A stretch of 64,000 nucleotides of DNA from contig NW_019775881.1 in the NCBI RefSeq assembly GCF_001039355.2, positions 87,106 to 151,105 on the forward strand. The letters are read 5' to 3'. This DNA comes from Lingula anatina (lineage: Eukaryota > Brachiopoda > Lingulata > Lingulida > Lingulidae). A program made the translations under genes and the position numbers. This document shows positions 40,801 through 51,861 of this stretch, piece after piece (position 1 is the stretch's first letter; each line of letters starts with the position of its first letter). A model generated the notes under the pieces. It did no database searches, was not told the DNA's origin, and saw nothing but the letters and a program-made list of their open reading frames with translations.

Positions 40801-43800
40801 GGATTCGACTGAGGAGACCACTGCTTCTTCTGATGACAGTAAGCTAGAGAGCCATGATGTTGGATACTCTAGTGGTGGACAGTCTAATGAAGAAGTTGAG
40901 TACAGCATCACTGAGACCACACAGGAGGTAAAAACAACCAAGATTCTCGTGAGGGAAACACAACATACAACCATCTCTGTCAAGAAGGATGACACCTTGG
41001 AGGCATCAGTGAGTGAGATTAATGATTCCACTTTTACCAATGTGTCCTCCCTGCCCAGTGCTGAGGAATCCCCATACCAGGCTGTGTTTGGGGATGATAG
41101 CAGTCATATCCAGGAGGATCAAGAACCAAATGGAGAGGATTCTGAGAAGTATGAAGAGGCATTATCATCACCAAGCAAGAGATTTTATAGAATGACATCA
41201 GTTGAAGAAGAATTTGCAGCTGAAAACCGAGGCAGTAATACTGAGGAAATGACCCAAGGCTACAAATCTGGGTCTGAATCTGATACCCAATCCAATGCCA
41301 AAGTGCGTACAAGGCTGGACTTCTTGATACAAGACTTGGAACACCGTTTGGAAGAAGATACTAAACCCCGTTCTCGTACAAGCTCTGCCAGTGCTTTTGG
41401 ATTTGATGATGAAGATTCCTCCAGCTCTCTTACTTCTGATGAAGAGCATGTTGACACTCAGAACAACAACTCATTTATAGAAAACTTGGACACATTTGAG
41501 GATTACAACCATACTCTAGATACTTACAAAAGTCACAGCAAAAGATCTAGTGATGAAAAATCAGAATCCTTGGCAGTGCAAGCTAATTCTGATTCTGATC
41601 ATCATCAAGAAGTCACCCAAGATGATGAGCCGGATGGAGCTCCCAATTATGATTTAGAACAAGTACATATACCAAATAGCAGAGAGTCTGTAGAACGCTT
41701 GGTGCGACAAGCAGAGTCCTTTGTCAGAGATGGGGATTTCAACATTCAGACGAACAGGTGGACTGAAACATCAGGCAAAAGACGAAGAAGGAGAAAGAAG
41801 AAAGACACTAGCACAGATTCCTCTGCCAATGACAATGCGGGGAATTATGTGGAAAGTTCTTGTGATGCAAGCAGTGAATATACCAGTGACTCTGAGAGTT
41901 CATCGTCCAATGAGGAAAATCTCTACAGCAGTGTGATTTTCAAAGAGACCACTGTCACAGTAGAGACACAGAATGAAGGACATGTTGACAGTGTAACAGC
42001 CCAAGGAAGCAGTTTGTCTGCTTCAAGTTCCCCTAATAGAGAGGTGCCACATGGGGTCAAAATGAGGCGAAAAGCCAACCGCCACAAACAAAACGGCCGC
42101 CCATGGAGTGTGACGGAACTCTATGAACTAACGAATCGATTAGACTTTTCTCCATTTTCCATATCTGAAGGTGCTCTTGATGCCTTAGGAGGAAGCCAAC
42201 CCGATTCTTTAAACAAAGTGACTGCCTCTGGTACAGAACTATGTTCATGGAGGGGTGCCACACTGCACAAGCTTTCCCCACATCCCAAACGTAAACACCA
42301 TACAAAACACATGAAAATGAAGCGAAGTGTGTCAGAGAGTGAAAAGTTGTCACAGGAACCACAGGTTGGTTCCAGTGAAAGTCCTAGGGAAGATAATAAA
42401 TCTCTCTCAGAGCATGAAACTCTGTATGCTATGGTGGCGGGTGCCCTGGATGCCAGAGAACATGCTGGGTCTAGTCAGGAGGAAATAAGTCAGTACAGCC
42501 TCCATACTGGCCAGTTGTCTGCAGTCTCTGGAGAAGGAAACCAGTCAGATTTGGGTAAGTGGAAAATACTTTTCTGTTGGAAAACCTTGTACCTTCAATT
42601 TATTAAATGCAAATGTTAACATTCTATATTTGTATTTCACTTTTTAGATATTTGTAGGACATTTACCTTTCAAAATATATTGATTTTTTATAGCAAAATG
42701 CGACCTGGGATAGGAAGCTTGAGATTCATAGTAGAAAATGTGCTATGATGTATCTTTATAATGTTTCACCAAACATAAACTGACAATAAACTAGTCTGTG
42801 GTAGATTGGAAATTGAAGCATTTCTCCAAGGGAAACTGTGAAGATTATCGATCAGTTTGTGAATCTGTAATTAATGTTTACACTTGGTCTATAGTCTTCA
42901 AGTATGTACAAGAAGTGGTGTACAATATTGGATGAGTGTGTGAGCACCTATTGCAGTAGATGAGCTTCCTGAGGAATGCTGTTGCTTTTGTGCAAATACT
43001 TGATGTAATGATATTTGCTCTTGGTCTTAACTTTAGTTTCTTGTGTTCATAAACAATATTTTTCTGTGCTGACCAGCATTTTTGGAAGTCTATTAATATG
43101 TTTTGTTCCCTAAAAGATGATTGTGTGGAGAACAACTTAAGGAAATAAAACCTGATATTTTGCCAGCTAGGTCTGCTCCATGTTTACTTTTCTTTGTATA
43201 CAAGCTAAAGAAAGCAAAGAGAGCAAATTGTAGTTGCACAAAAGACCTGGCCATTCACTGATATTGAATTGTATTGAATATTGAGAATAAAGTGGGACAG
43301 CCATAGAATTTACCCTAATAACAACTGTAGATTGTATGAAGTGTAGCGTCGGTCTGCAGTAGCCTACTTCTAATAACTTCCATAGCGTCACCATCTTCAG
43401 GATCAAAAGTGATGATTGGTGACACCTACTTTGTAGTATCGATGGGTTGTGATAGGTCTCTTTAATTTCTGCAAAATGTCTGGAACTTATGGAGGATACT
43501 CCTCCTCAAGAAAATACACTGGGAGAGCTTCAAGCAGTGCTGGTTATTCATCAAGTTCTTATTCTATGAGTTATTCCTCTTACTCTGGTATAGGAATATC
43601 ATCTTCAACATCATCATACTCGGGATTAGGCTCAGCAACTTCAAATTACTCTGGAATTGGTTCAACAACAAGCCTTGGTATAGGAAGTTCTGGAGCTGGT
43701 AGTTCAAGCTACTCTTCTTCAGGTCAAGGGTCATTAGGAACTTCGGAAAAAAGGAGTAGTTTTGAAAGAAGCCCTCGATCAGGCTATGGTATAGACCAAA

Positions 43801-45025
43801 GGTATACCAGCACACCTGTAGACTTTGGAGCATCAAGTTCAACGACGCCATTAAGCTCTGGGTTGATTAGTGGAACAGGCTATGAGTCTCCAAGGGAACG
43901 TGTTCTCACTCCAAGAGGATACAGCTCTGAAAGCTCTACAAGAAGCTATGGTTCAGACAGGTCTTTAAAGGGATATGATTCTGACACAAGATCTCCCAGG
44001 GGTTACAATACTAACCTTACCACATCACCAAGAGGCGTGGTTTCAGACAAATCAAGAAGCCCTGAAGAGATTTCTAGTGCAACATACAGTACACAGTATG
44101 TGGAGAGGAAATCACTTACTAATGCCAGTGTTAGTCGCCATACTGGTTTGGATTCAAGTGGAATATATGTCTCTGATCCTATTGACAGAGAAGGCAGAGT
44201 AAACTATGTTGTTGGGACCACATATAGTTTGAACCAAAAAAATACATCATCATCATCATCATCAGAAATCCTGAAAAGTTTCAACGTCGAAAACGAAAAT
44301 AAGACTAAGACAAAAAAGGTTACTGAAACTGTATCAAAGTCGAGTCTTAGGAATGCAGTGAATTATGAGAATTCAAGTACTGAAAAATCTGATTTAAAGA
44401 TTAGTCTGGATTTTAACAACACAGACGAAGGCTCTGATTTGGTGGACACTAGTATAAGTTATGATGCAGACAAGAGTGTTAGTTATGGGACAGATAAAAG
44501 TGAAGGTACAAATAGAGTGTTCAGATGGCTGTGGTAGCATAATCTATTTTAATGTTCTTCACTTGATTATATTATAGGATTAAAATGTGTTTGTGCTCAT
44601 GCAGCATTTTGGATAAAATTATATGTGTATTACTGATTTGTTAATAGACATAAATTTGGTGGCATTTAGGGAACTAAGACTATTTTTTAGGTAGTCTAGC
44701 TGTGGCTTAAGAATGTATTTGGCATATATCTACACATCTTCCATGTTCCTGTTAAGGATGCATTTCATTTTGAATTGACTTTTTTTATTGAAGACCAGTT
44801 CCATGTACATATCTTATGTGTCTTGTAACTTAATGTATGTTATATCCTAATCCATGTCATTGTCAAATCTAGGTGATCTGGTTGACACTGAGAAAAGAGA
44901 TGACAGTGACAAGGACAGTGATGACACAGATGAACTCCTTAACAGTACTGTGGAATCCTTCTCAGAGCATGCTTGGGATCCATATCAGGTACAGCTTATA
45001 CTGGGTTTAACACAAAATGTGACAT

Positions 45026-45064
<39 letters not shown>

Positions 45065-48000
45065 GTTTGTAATGTTAAGTGAATATTTGAAGCAGGACAG
45101 TGGTGTGTGAAAGGGGTGGGTGGAGTGTTTTATCGAGAAAGAATGGTTGATATGTGTGCTATGCAAGCTGGGTTATGTGGGTAATAAAGAAATCTCAAGT
45201 AGTAATAAACTTGAGTTTAGATGAAGACCATAGACTGCAGTATGTTTTTCAGTGGAAGATATATAAAATTGCTATTTTTAAATCCCATAATATTAACCTT
45301 GGTTTTCCCTTCCCTTGTTCCAGTTTGACACCAGTGGAGAGATTGAGGCTTTTGGCTTCCTAAGTGTATGTTTTATAACTCCTAATAGTGAAGCATTTTG
45401 GGTTTGCTATTTTGCCTAGTGTAACTTTTACACCACCTTGTCTTGTATATTGAAATTCAAAATGATTATTATGCTACCTATGTTGCATTGAGTGACTGAA
45501 TTATAGCTTGCCTGAATGTATTGTGATATTGAGATATGCAGGTTATAGCACCAAGCATGCTGGTGGTGTAAGCAATATTTAATTTTCAATTTCCTTGCAT
45601 TGTTTTTATTTGAAAGCATTAAAATGGGGTTCATTTAACAAAATTAAATTTATTCAGTTTTATTTTAGAGACACAATCTGTTGTAGATTACCCATTTATG
45701 AACTGTATAATAGATTTGAAGGCCACTGTAGACCATGTTTTGTGCTCACACTTAATAATTCATATTCCAGATAGTTTTTTGCTGTGATTCAATCATGATT
45801 AGACATTGATACTCCTTTTAATAGGACAAATCTTTAGATTAATCAATTTTTGCTGCATGCATACTTTTGTTGTGTTAATTATATTAAACAGGTATGATAT
45901 TTATTGTCTTGCTTGGCCCATGGTGTAGTGGTCACTTCAGTATGTTCTAACCAACCTTGACCATTTTGTGCATGTGCAGGACCCACCTTACCAAGTAGTG
46001 ACCAGTGATGACAATGAAGAGAAACTGGATGACAGTCACCTTACTTGGGAAAATGAGGACAATTTTGAGTTTGACGATGACTACATCAAAGACAGTGGCA
46101 TGTTCTCAGCAGAGTTCTTGTCTGCAATGCAGCCCAAGCAATCTACTGTTGATAGTGCCCTTGATGGCATGGCTACTTCTGCTGCTGTAAGTGGTTTTAT
46201 GTTTGCTTTTGCATGTTTCATTTTGTTTGTCTCGGTCCAAACTGTTACTTTCATTGGCATGATCTGACAGTATAGCATGTGTTATTTTGGTTGAAGAAAA
46301 GTATTCTTTAAGTACAGGGCTTGCAATTACATTTTTAGAAAGCCTAATTAGCTTGCTATACCCAGGATAATAGCCTGTGTCTACTTTTAATTATTTTTTT
46401 TGACGATTCTATTAAACTTTTCAGATTTATCCTTTGTATTTTGTTTGCAATAAATGCATTTTCATCTTGCATTTTGCAGTATAAACTTTGGGCATTTTCT
46501 TTTATGTCTTTTATGTATTTGTGTGAAGTCATTTTTTATGCTAATTAGTATTGAAATGCCTTTCAAGACTGACATGAAGATTTGTATTTTATACACCTTT
46601 TGTTATACAGATCTAAAACAGTTTATTTTCTCCCCTCTGTCTAAATTAGCCATTGCTTACAGATATATTTAACCATTTTCTAGAGCAATGGTTATCCATC
46701 TCTGAGTGGATATTCTGGAGATAGTTCTAGAGTGGACGATTCTGACTCAGACATGGAGGATTTTCAGCATGTCATCAGTGAGTCAGCAAAACAGATTCAG
46801 GTGACAGAAACGTCACTAAAGAAACAAAGGCGAGATGCCATGGACACTGGCCTCTGTATGGATCCCTCAAAATATGTAAGCTGCCTGCATGAAAATGATT
46901 TTGTTTGACTCAAAAATGTACATTTTTGTTTCTGTCTTCTTTTTTTTTTGTTTTTTTTTTTCAACAATTTATAGTTGATTTGGATTATATAACAAGCAGT
47001 GCAAATGTTTTTAAAGACAGTGCTCAAAATGTCTTAAATGCAAGGTTTGTCAATATCTTCAAATCTTTTACAAAAACAAGCATGTATTTGTGTGAAGTCA
47101 TAAGTTGTGCTACATTTTTTTCCAGGCTGAGCTTGTTGCAACTTGTGAAACAAACTTGCGCTGTCTCCAGGTGATTATAGAACATTTGAATGCTGGAAAA
47201 AGTCTCGTTGGGCTAACTGAAGAAGATGTAAACAGAGTACATGGTATGTTTAATATGACATTTAATTGTCAAATTCAGTCAAAGAATGCGCTATTCTTTA
47301 TGAACTATTTGTAAAATGCATTAATGACTAAATGTTACATGATTTTTGGTTATTGCATGAGAAAAATCATGGCACTTGTATCAGATGTGTTGAAATACAT
47401 AGTCATTATCATTACATCTTTGAAACAATTTTCAGTAGTTTGGGTTATTGTCATAAAAGTCTAGCATGATGGCACACAAAGTAAAAGATAAGTCAAAATG
47501 TCACTGATGTTTTAAAAATTGTTACGTGAGATAAAATGACGTTCACAGGAAGCATTTTGTTACAGTATGACTGAGCATGCTGAAATAAATTTATTACTTA
47601 TTCAGAGATCATGACCTGTTGGAAGGACCTGCATAATCTTGCCGTGGACAAACAGTCCAAGTCACGCCAGCTGTCTGCCATTCATCATGAGATGCAGATG
47701 GTCCACAAGTACTTAAGAGACCTAGAAAATGGTCTTGAACAGAGCAACTTTGATGACATAAAAGCTGTAGAGGAAAGGATTAAGTACTTACAGGTAAATA
47801 GATGTAGACCAAGAACTTGGAAGAACATAAATGTTGATTAAGTAAATGTCGATTAAAGTTTTTTTAAAATGTTTATGCCAGGATGTAGCTGATATCATGA
47901 TTTAAAGACATTGAAGATTTTAAGACATCTTTTTCTGAGGCTTTGGTTACTTACATGAGTGGAATTGTCTCTGTATAATAACAATATTATAAATTGAATT

Positions 48001-49692
48001 TTAGCATCGTATCATCAACTATAATTTAGATTAATAATATATTTAGGAGGCCAAACTGAGCATATCTGAACAGAAGTCAACTCTTACAAGTGTAGACATG
48101 AGGGTGTCAGAGTTTGCGGAACAGAATACTGATATTAACATGCTAAGATTCAAAAAGGAATGTACTGCTATGTGTAGCAGATTTAAAGACATAGAAACAA
48201 GGTTAGTATAACTGTATTTATTCACTTTTGTCCAGTTTTATCTGAAAACTTAAAACAAATCAAATTATATAAGTAAAATTAGCATCAATTAGTAAATAGT
48301 TAAAGATATATTTATCTGTGATGTTATGCTTACATTATTTGGGAATTGCCAAATTAAACATTTAAAATTGATCCAATGAATTTGTGCATGATTTGCCTTT
48401 ACTAATTTCATTCTATTTTTCAGAACTCTTACTAGAACAGCTGAACTTCAGAATCTTCTTCTTGCCTGGTATGACTACTCAGAGACAAGTAAGGAACTAG
48501 ACTATCTGCTGAGTCAGCAAAGGCAGCATATTCAGCTCATGCAGGCAGGGCAGCAGATCCTTGTGATGAACGAACAGGAGAAAGCAGAAGCTGCTATTGA
48601 TCTCAAGGTATTCAAATAGTCATGTAAAAAAAATGAGATTCCTCAATTTTTGTAGTCATGGATAAGAATTGTTGATCTGACACTACAGGTAAAGTTTGAG
48701 CTAGGGTAAAGTTTGGATAAAATAATACCTTGGTTTGACTTGTCTGTTCCCTTTTATATTTTGCTCATATGTTGCATTGAAAAATGTTTCTTAAATTAAT
48801 CATGCCTGTATCACTAATTTAAGACACTTTGTTTCCAGAACATGCTTATCGAGTTGGATGGATATGAAGCCAAGATGGCATCAATACGTCAACTCTCCTC
48901 ACAGCTTCTCCCGCTGTGCAGTACTGACACACAGACAGACATTCGTGCCAGTGTGGGGACTCTTAGCAACCAGCTGGATGCACTCAAGCATGACTGCAAG
49001 AGAATGGTTGCCAGTTTACAAGCCAGTGAGACCACTGTGGACAGAATTGAAGAAAACATGGAAATTTCTCCTGAAGCAGAGGTCTTTGTTGTTGGTGCGG
49101 AAGGCCTTGAAGCAGTTGGGGCTTCTGATGATGTTGGGTTAAGGCAGAGAAAAATGGAAGTCGACTCTGAGATTGAATCTGCAGTTGCTGCAGATGTTCC
49201 TATGGAAACTGAAGAGGTTGTCAGAGAAAGTATACCAGTTGCCAGTGCAACGGTGGCAGCAGAGAGGTAAATAGGACATTATGTTGGAGTTATGGTACAT
49301 TTTCACAAGATTTGCTGAGGAAAAAAATGATTTGCTACATTTGCTATATATACACATTGCTCTCTTACATAAATGTTGGCTAACCCTACCATTTTTTTCT
49401 CCTCAAATGTAAATGTCTTTTTTATCACATTATTTAGGTTGATGTTTTTTTATATAAGTAACTTCAATTTTCTTTTTCTTGCAGCAGCAAAGTCCGTCCT
49501 GTGAGTAGGTGGATTGGGAGACTAGCATTTTGCCGACGCATACTGAAGGTAGCAATCCCTCTACAAATATTGCTGATCTTGTTATTTGGATTGGCCATGT
49601 TGCTGGAGCCAGATTGTTGTGAATATTTTAACAACTTCCGCCTGACCTTTGCCCCACAGTTACGCTATGTGAGAGGCCCACCACCTATATAA
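10635..49692 (+). CDS. KASH-domain LINC-complex protein, Klarsicht/nesprin-like, long isoform
   Basis: Coding exons: 10635-10799, 23577-24989, 27231-27398, 27715-27913, 28145-28263, 34969-35184, 40289-42554, 44873-44988, 45324-45365, 45980-46186, 46684-46875, 47126-47243, 47606-47793, 48047-48201, 48424-48607, 48839-49266, 49485-49692. All junctions are GT-AG and phase-consistent, giving 2127 aa. Order of parts: acidic N-terminus, GRxSP array (about residues 321-417), two spectrin-like repeats (exons at 27231-35184, with W and LEWQ landmarks), a long Ser/Asp/Glu-rich linker, further helical repeats, one transmembrane helix and a luminal tail ending RGPPPI-stop. KASH proteins sit in the outer nuclear membrane and bind SUN proteins in the perinuclear space, linking nuclei to cytoskeletal motors. 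No calponin-homology domains are seen, which favours Klarsicht or a short nesprin over giant nesprin-1/2. The duplicated exon 37729-37944 is left out as a likely assembly artefact. The true 5' end is uncertain. Confidence 0.85.
10827..10870. repeat. (GT)n microsatellite next to a splice donor
   Basis: About 20 GT units with one interruption (gtttgtgt), beginning 27 nt downstream of the donor at 10800. Confidence 0.95.
12087..12101. repeat. Poly-G tract
   Basis: Fifteen consecutive G within the large intron. Confidence 0.9.
12640..13360 (+). promoter_or_regulatory. Candidate alternative promoter / first-exon region
   Basis: Compared with surrounding intron, this stretch has more CpG and more mixed composition. 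It contains three strong donor sequences (ctccg|gtaagt at 12819, taccg|gtaagt at 13110, gcaag|gtaaga at 13358) with no matching upstream coding frame. Such donors fit non-coding first exons spliced to 23577, as is common in KASH genes with several isoforms. This is inference; chance donors are possible. Confidence 0.25.
19820..19836. repeat. Poly-C tract
   Basis: Seventeen consecutive C in the large intron, preceded by tctct. Confidence 0.9.
22045..22246 (+). repeat. Two-copy tandem repeat of ~100 bp
   Basis: Unit 1 (about 22045-22150) and unit 2 (about 22151-22246) share gtccatgtcac.gcatttttt, ...gagtgac..., .agctt.ccag.ggtata and atgctttaatgaaaa. Differences are point changes plus a short indel. 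Non-coding. Confidence 0.8.
23577..24989 (+). CDS. KASH-gene exon with GRxSP repeat array
   Basis: A 1413-nt symmetric phase 0/0 exon (471 aa). The first ~80 residues are a compact hydrophobic/basic segment (RLGHSHLHDNWSF..., ELEFHYRVLKHKLSALLKH) that looks folded. The rest is low-complexity, basic and Ser/Pro-rich. Between 24372 and 24662 there are eight exact Gly-Arg-x-Ser-Pro motifs plus two degenerate ones (GCMSP, VGMSP), spaced roughly every 6-15 residues. These are proline-directed kinase consensus sites in a basic region, a composition often seen in microtubule-associated segments. Confidence 0.8.
24990..27230 (+). other. KASH-gene intron
   Basis: GTGGGT donor to ttattctttcag acceptor. 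AT-rich; nothing recognisable inside. Confidence 0.7.
29746..30082. mobile_element. ~340-bp MITE, copy 2
   Basis: Begins cttaaagagataacaactct and ends attgttattcctttaaag, so the termini are inverted repeats of each other. The interior is collinear with 2199-2538. Without coding capacity. Confidence 0.65.
31740..31947 (+). promoter_or_regulatory. Candidate internal promoter and non-coding first exon
   Basis: A locally GC-richer stretch (gccggctgtgagctgcgtg..., gactgcggcag...) ends in a strong donor tgtaaag|gtaaga at 31948, with no acceptor or frame that would make it an internal coding exon. It could start a shorter transcript entering at exon 34969. Inference only. Confidence 0.25.
33276..36034. 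repeat. Duplicated block B, copy 1
   Basis: Collinear with 36036-38874, includes the spectrin-repeat exon 34969-35184 and ends at the N at 36035. Confidence 0.9.
36035..36035. other. Single-N assembly join 2
   Basis: Sequence after the N restarts at the equivalent of 33276. Confidence 0.9.
36036..38874. repeat. Duplicated block B, copy 2
   Basis: Same end point as copy 1 (both stop within a few bases after aaattatgctttt before an N), so this looks like a separate contig inserted between two Ns. It carries an insertion of about 85 bp near 38009-38092 that is absent in copy 1 and begins with a small inverted repeat (gtagcaaaat...attttgctac). Confidence 0.9.
37729..37944 (+). CDS. Second copy of the spectrin-repeat exon (probably allelic duplicate)
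   Basis: Equivalent of 34969-35184: 216 nt, 72 codons, phase 0 at both ends, same splice sites. The five nucleotide differences are all synonymous (CTG/CTA, AGG/AGA, TCT/TCC, TCT/TCA, TTG/CTG), so the peptide is identical. If it were real, splicing it in would add one further half repeat without breaking the frame. Its location between two Ns makes an uncollapsed allele far more likely. Confidence 0.8.
38875..38875. other. Single-N assembly join 3
   Basis: Marks the return from block B copy 2 to unique intron sequence (gtaacatttgc...). Confidence 0.9.
38876..40288 (+). other. Intron remainder before the large acidic exon
   Basis: Contains a coding-like open frame at 39102-39330 preceded by tttagag, but without a usable phase-0 donor. 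I did not include it as an exon. Ends in tttctttgttttcag. Confidence 0.5.
40289..42554 (+). CDS. Large Ser/Asp/Glu-rich linker exon of the KASH gene
   Basis: 2266 nt, phase 0 in and phase 1 out (ttgg|gtaagt). It encodes 755 mostly disordered acidic residues with Ser clusters, a short basic patch (GKRRRRRKKKD) and a His/Lys-rich stretch (HPKRKHHTKHMKMKR). The motif LY(T/A)MV-x-x-AL occurs twice, at 40766 and 42422, both followed by Ser/Glu-rich sequence; repeated short motifs of this kind in disordered linkers are often binding sites. Confidence 0.85.
42555..43475 (+). other. Intron / candidate promoter region of the short KASH isoform
   Basis: No coding exon. An in-frame TAG at 43434 precedes the alternative exon. 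The same TAG lies in ctactttgtag, which could act as a weak acceptor, so both a promoter and an internal-exon reading remain open. Confidence 0.4.
43476..44505 (+). CDS. Alternative exon with Ser/Gly/Tyr-rich head of the KASH gene
   Basis: ATG 43476 (context caaaATGt) opens a 343-codon frame ending at donor gtgaag|gtacaa (44506) in phase 1, exactly the phase of the long exon 40289-42554; both can join acceptor 44873. The protein would start MSGTYGGYSSS and then show YSG(I/L)G repeats, RSPR/SPRGY motifs and an acidic end. Joined to exons 44873-49692 it gives about 955 aa: head, helical repeats and KASH. The simplest model is an alternative first exon. If the weak acceptor at 43434-43436 were used, it would be phase 0 and so mutually exclusive with 40289-42554. 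The head resembles intermediate-filament head composition, which is not homology evidence. Confidence 0.72.
45029..45058. repeat. (GA)n microsatellite
   Basis: About 15 GA units, 40 nt downstream of the donor at 44989. Confidence 0.9.
45324..45365 (+). CDS. 42-nt microexon of the KASH gene
   Basis: Acceptor ttgttccag at 45315-45323 and donor ctaagt|gtatgt. Phase 0/0, encoding FDTSGEIEAFGFLS. Symmetric, so it can be skipped without a frame change. A second possible donor two bases earlier (ctaa|gtgtat) would shift the frame. Confidence 0.6.
49485..49692 (+). CDS. KASH-domain terminal exon
   Basis: Encodes a basic flank (WIGRLAFCRRILKVA), one transmembrane helix (IPLQILLILLFGLAMLL) and a 26-residue luminal tail ending LRYVRGPPPI-stop. 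The tail has NNF and a Cys at position -23 counted from the last residue, the position that forms the disulfide with SUN proteins in vertebrate nesprins. The acceptor is a NAGNAG (gcagcag), so isoforms with or without one extra Ser are expected. Confidence 0.93.
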
Positions 49693-51466
49693 AGACAAGA
49701 TAAATGTTAACATGAAAGGTCTTTGTATGTACCAAAAATAGATTGAGGAATTTGTAACCTCAAAGGTCAGATGGAAGAGTGCTGCTCCCTATCTGTATAG
49801 TAATTCAGAAAATTGCTGCTCCCTCTCTATGGTTTCAACCTGGAAAGAGCTGTCACAGTTAAATGAGCCCTCTTAAAAGAGCTGCTGCTATCTGTTTGGA
49901 GGAACTGAAACATATACCAGAGACACTTTGTCGATCTAAAGTTGTTGCCCATAGGTAGAGGGACATGAAGTGCATTGATGTATATATGGTGACATTTTGT
50001 ACAAAGAAGTTTTGCATTCAAAGGACTAGAAAAGATGGTTCTTTTGTTCATATGGTTACTTCTTGTGCAAAGAAAGGCATGTCAGAAAAATGTTGGTAAG
50101 ATAACTCTAAGATATTGATGCAGTTGTACCATTTAAGCTTTTGCTTTTGCGAGATGTTTTATCTAAATGTTCACCATGAACAGTGGGCATATTATTAAGC
50201 AATTTTCTTTTGCATACCTTGCATGCAAATAAAAAAGATATTCATTTTAAAGAAAGTTTTAATTTCAAATAGGCAGCTGAAATATTTTAACTATCATAAC
50301 ATATTTTTGCAACAGTGAACAGAAAAGATAGTAGATATTAATTATGTCTTAAGATCATCTCCTGAAAAGGTGTCATGAGGATATGCCATCACGGCAGCCT
50401 TTTAAGGTAAGAAATTACATTTGACTTTAAGAATTATATTTTGCAAATTATGAAATTGTAAATTTAGTTTGTTTTAGACCCAAATACTTATTATGGTTAA
50501 TGGTCTTTCTGGTATTTTATCATTTATCCATACTTATCATGCGTGACACTTTTTACAGTGATAGTGAAAATTTACCCTCAATTATGTAAAGACATAGAAA
50601 TGCATGTTTATATCAAATTTATATCAAAGAATTGGAATGAATCTATTTTTAATAATAAAGTATTTATGATTACTATTATTTCATCAGCTATGTACATATA
50701 GGTGTATATGCTGCTGTGGTTTAAAGATATTACTGTCCAAAAGTACTCATGAAATTAATCCAGAAAGGCCTTGGCCTTTAAAGCATTTGAAATAATTTTT
50801 AACTGTCTAGGAAATGTATCTCTTTCAATAGCAAGTTTTAACTTCTTATTAAAATAAAGATATTTGGTTTAGGAAATTTGGGGAATATTTTATGAAATGT
50901 TTTGTTACAGGATATTGTAACTAGCTCAGTTTTTTAGCATTAAAATCAGATGTTCTGGGAAACCTAGAGGCTGTTAAAATTGTGATGTTTGCAGTTTTAC
51001 CTTATTGTAAAAGTTAACAATTTTTGAGACATTTGTTTGAATACTCACTGACCAGTCATAGTGAACACATGATGGTGCCATTTAACTCAGGGTTATTTAT
51101 ACCCTCTTGCTTTATACTTACCATATATAATTTATCAGATGTGATCTTACCCACGTAAGAGCCATAATAATTCTATATTGACCAGATATATTCATTGGCC
51201 CGAGTACAGTGACACGGCTGTTTATATTCACATTTGGCTATGGTATATAGCAGTCTTCTCTATTGTTTAGGAATGAAACTGAATTTGTTTTTTTTTTTAT
51301 TGTAAATTGATTGAAACCTGGATGAATGATGAATATTTTGTACTTGCAGCTTCTTAAATTATTACTTCGCAATGAGAGAAAGCGAAATTGTATTCATATT
51401 CATGCTGTATGCTGTACATAAGTGTTATTGTGGTAAAATGAAAAAAAAAATTAAAAAACAATAAAG
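49693..51466 (+). other. 3' UTR of the KASH gene
   Basis: AT-rich, no ORF of note. Candidate polyadenylation signal AATAAA at 51460-51465 preceded by A-rich sequence; an earlier AATAAA sits near 50227. Confidence 0.55.
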
Positions 51467-51861
51467 ACTTGTACAGACTAAACATTTGTTGGTGTTATCA
51501 TATTTATCTATGCTGTATTCAGGAAAGTATGAGTTCTGCTGCACAAGCATACAGTGTTGTCAATTTTTCACTACTTGAACCGATAGTTTTTGCTGTATCA
51601 GAGGGTGGTACGTATGCAGGGGTTTCTTCTCTCAACTTCCTGTTTACTTGGTACATGACACTAAGGCAATGTTAATTTTCCCTGAGACCAACTACTGACT
51701 GACTTATCTCTTCATATATTTACCTAGCAGTGATCTGGAATCTCCTCATTAAGACATGTAAGGCAATTCAGCTATCGATGTGGCCTGTCAAACTTACAAA
51801 CTACAGTATTCTTCATATGCACTTTACAGAAGATGAAGCAGATAAAATTATTTTTATATAG

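Noticed and set aside
41034-41457. Minus-strand frames opposite the acidic exon
   Set aside because: Shadow frames of the Ser/Asp/Glu-rich coding sequence.
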